A DNA stretch of 23,876 nt from Oceanospirillaceae bacterium UBA1126 (GTDB lineage Bacteria; Pseudomonadota; Gammaproteobacteria; Pseudomonadales; Balneatricaceae): positions 1 through 23,876 of the forward strand of contig DCAT01000099.1 of assembly GCA_002312935.1 (NCBI GenBank), read 5' to 3'. The notes under the pieces were generated by a model that was not told where the DNA came from, did no database searches, and saw nothing but the letters and a program-made list of their open reading frames with translations. Of this stretch, positions 22,463 through 23,876 are shown in pieces; the first letter of the stretch is position 1; each line of letters begins with the position of its first letter. Position numbers and translations under genes: made by a program.

Positions 22463-23876
22463 TTAATCCAGCAGAGTAATGTCTCGGATTGCGCCCTTAT
22501 CTGCGCTGGTTACTGTCTTAGCATAAAACTTAAGAGCAGAGCTAACCTTACGCGGGCGATCAGCTGCAGGCACCCAGCCTTGCTTACCCTTAGCATTCAT
22601 TTTTTGGCGCCGCTCCTCAAGTTCATCTTCACTAAGCAACACATCAATGCTGCGGTTGGGGATATCGATCCGAATGCGGTCACCTTGTTCAACTAAAGCA
22701 ATAGTGCCGCCGCTAGCTGCTTCTGGTGAAACGTGCCCAATGGACAAACCAGAGGTGCCCCCTGAGAAACGTCCATCAGTTAATAGAGCGCAGGCTTTGC
22801 CCAAACCTTTCGTTTTAAGGTAGCTGGTAGGGTACAACATTTCCTGCATCCCAGGGCCACCTTTAGGTCCCTCATAACGAATGACAATGACGTCACCTTC
22901 TTTCACTTTATCGCCTAATATATCTGCTACAGCTTGGTCTTGGCTTTCACAAATGTAAGCTGGGCCTTCAAACAACCAGATGCTCTCATCGACACCAGCA
23001 GTCTTAACTACACAACCGTCTTCTGCTAGGTTGCCCGTAAGGACAGCAAGGCCACCTTCAGTGGAGTAGGCATTAGCCAAATTGCGTACACATCCATCCA
23101 CACGGTCGTCATCAACAGTTGGCCAGCGTGTGGCTTGGCTAAATGCAGTTTGCGTAGGTATGCCCGCCGGGCCTGCTGTGTAGAATTTTTTAACTGCTGC
23201 ATCCTCAGTGACTGTAATATCCCATTTAGCAAGGGCGTCTGCCATGGTTGAGCTATGCACAGTGGGTAATTCTGCGTGCAGTAAACCTGCACGATTGAGT
23301 TCACCTAATATAGCAAAAACACCACCCGCACGATGGACGTCCTCCATGTGATACTTTGGTGTGCTAGGAGCCACCTTGCATAACTGCGGAACTTTACGAG
23401 AGAGTTCATCAATATTGGACATATCAAAGTCAATTTCACCTTCTTGGGCTGCAGCCAACAAGTGCAATATGGTGTTGGTAGAACCACCCATAGCAATGTC
23501 TAAGGTCATTGCGTTTTGAAACGCCTTAAAACTAGCAATGTTTCGTGGCAGTGCGCTTTCATCATCATGTTCATAGTAACGCTTACATAACTCCACTACC
23601 GTTCGGCCCGCTTCTAAGAACAGTTCTTCGCGATCTGCGTGGGTGGCTAATAAGCTACCATTCCCGGGTAAGGACAAGCCTAGAGCCTCTGTTAAACAGT
23701 TCATAGAGTTGGCGGTAAACATACCTGAACAAGATCCACAGGTAGGGCAAGCAGAGCGCTCATATTCGGCGACAGTTTCATCACTGGCCGTATCGTCAAC
23801 AGCAATAACCATGGCATCAACAAGGTCTAGTTTACAATCACCTAGTTTAGTTTTCCCCGCCTCCATAGGACCGCCG
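22463..23876 (-). CDS. ilvD: Dihydroxy-acid dehydratase, C-terminal 3/4 (truncated by window edge)
   Basis: IlvD is an iron-sulfur enzyme that converts dihydroxy-acids to 2-keto acids, the third common step of isoleucine and valine synthesis. The frame is open to the window edge (GGPMEAGKTKL begins at 23875), so about 470 of roughly 616 residues are seen. Visible are the cluster cysteines in ERSACPTCGSCSGMFTANSM, NGSLLATHADR, GGSTNTILHLLAAAQE, RYEGPKGGPGMQEMLYPTSYL, and TDGRFSGGTSGLSIGHVSPEAA near the active site. The C-terminus (TSADKGAIRD) is complete. ilvA of the same pathway lies 18 kb to the left. Confidence 0.97.
   Translation of the reverse strand, partial: GGPMEAGKTKLGDCKLDLVDAMVIAVDDTASDETVAEYERSACPTCGSCSGMFTANSMNCLTEALGLSLPGNGSLLATHADREELFLEAGRTVVELCKRYYEHDDESALPRNIASFKAFQNAMTLDIAMGGSTNTILHLLAAAQEGEIDFDMSNIDELSRKVPQLCKVAPSTPKYHMEDVHRAGGVFAILGELNRAGLLHAELPTVHSSTMADALAKWDITVTEDAAVKKFYTAGPAGIPTQTAFSQATRWPTVDDDRVDGCVRNLANAYSTEGGLAVLTGNLAEDGCVVKTAGVDESIWLFEGPAYICESQDQAVADILGDKVKEGDVIVIRYEGPKGGPGMQEMLYPTSYLKTKGLGKACALLTDGRFSGGTSGLSIGHVSPEAASGGTIALVEQGDRIRIDIPNRSIDVLLSEDELEERRQKMNAKGKQGWVPAADRPRKVSSALKFYAKTVTSADKGAIRDITLLD

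Noticed and set aside
1..23876. Mobile elements, CRISPR array, toxin-antitoxin or defence genes
   Set aside because: None found: nearly every kilobase is accounted for by recognised core genes, and no transposase, integrase, direct-repeat array or small paired unknown genes are visible.

Overview
The window reads as a stretch of ordinary core chromosome from a gammaproteobacterium. By eye the GC content is in the mid-to-upper 40s, and coding is dense on both strands. The gene set points to the Pseudomonadales/Oceanospirillales/Cellvibrionales side of the class, and a marine lineage is plausible. The order rpiA-ilvA ... HAD phosphatase-rppH-ptsP ... NRDE protein, TauE-like exporter-lgt-thyA-folA ... 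ilvD matches, as I recall it, the order around PA0330-PA0353 in Pseudomonas aeruginosa. The central block (zapB-like/zapA/6S RNA and ygfB-pepP-ubiH-ubiI) lies elsewhere in Pseudomonas and in E. coli. I saw no insertion sequence, phage gene, CRISPR array, integron, tRNA or rRNA.

Layout, left to right. (1) 1-1367: 3' part of pnp, followed by a strong intrinsic terminator. (2) 1563-5136: serA (+), rpiA (-) and ilvA (+), for serine, pentose phosphate and isoleucine metabolism. serA and rpiA converge on one shared CTAG. (3) 5189-7253: a CpxA/CpxR two-component pair on the minus strand, with a perfect GTAAA-N5-GTAAA CpxR box upstream of cpxR. (4) 7401-7580: 6S RNA on the minus strand with its own promoter, filling most of the only gene-free gap longer than 300 bases. 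(5) 7637-8162: zapA and an overlapping upstream coiled-coil gene (cell division). (6) 8303-14412: a six-gene plus-strand operon, ygfB-pepP-ubiH-ubiI-gcvH-rlmI, combining ubiquinone ring hydroxylation, a proline peptidase, a stand-alone glycine cleavage H protein and a 23S rRNA methyltransferase. (7) 14462-15121: a HAD phosphatase (-), divergent from rppH-ptsP (+), which serve RNA 5'-end processing and the nitrogen PTS. (8) 18035-19434: an NRDE/TANGO2-family gene overlapping an ArgO/LysE exporter (-). The exporter's 3' end overlaps the 3' end of ptsP by 27 bp. (9) 19514-22424: tauE-like exporter, lgt, thyA and folA (+); thyA and folA overlap by ATGA and act on the same folate cycle. (10) 22463-23876: 3' part of ilvD (-), cut by the window edge.

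There is no convincing undescribed biological system here. The points most worth a second look are the unannotated 6S RNA placed directly upstream of cpxRA, where E. coli and Pseudomonas have fau; the CpxR autoregulatory box; a perfect 14-bp inverted repeat inside ubiH; and several tightly packed convergent gene ends. Statements about gene order in other genomes come from memory and were not searched.
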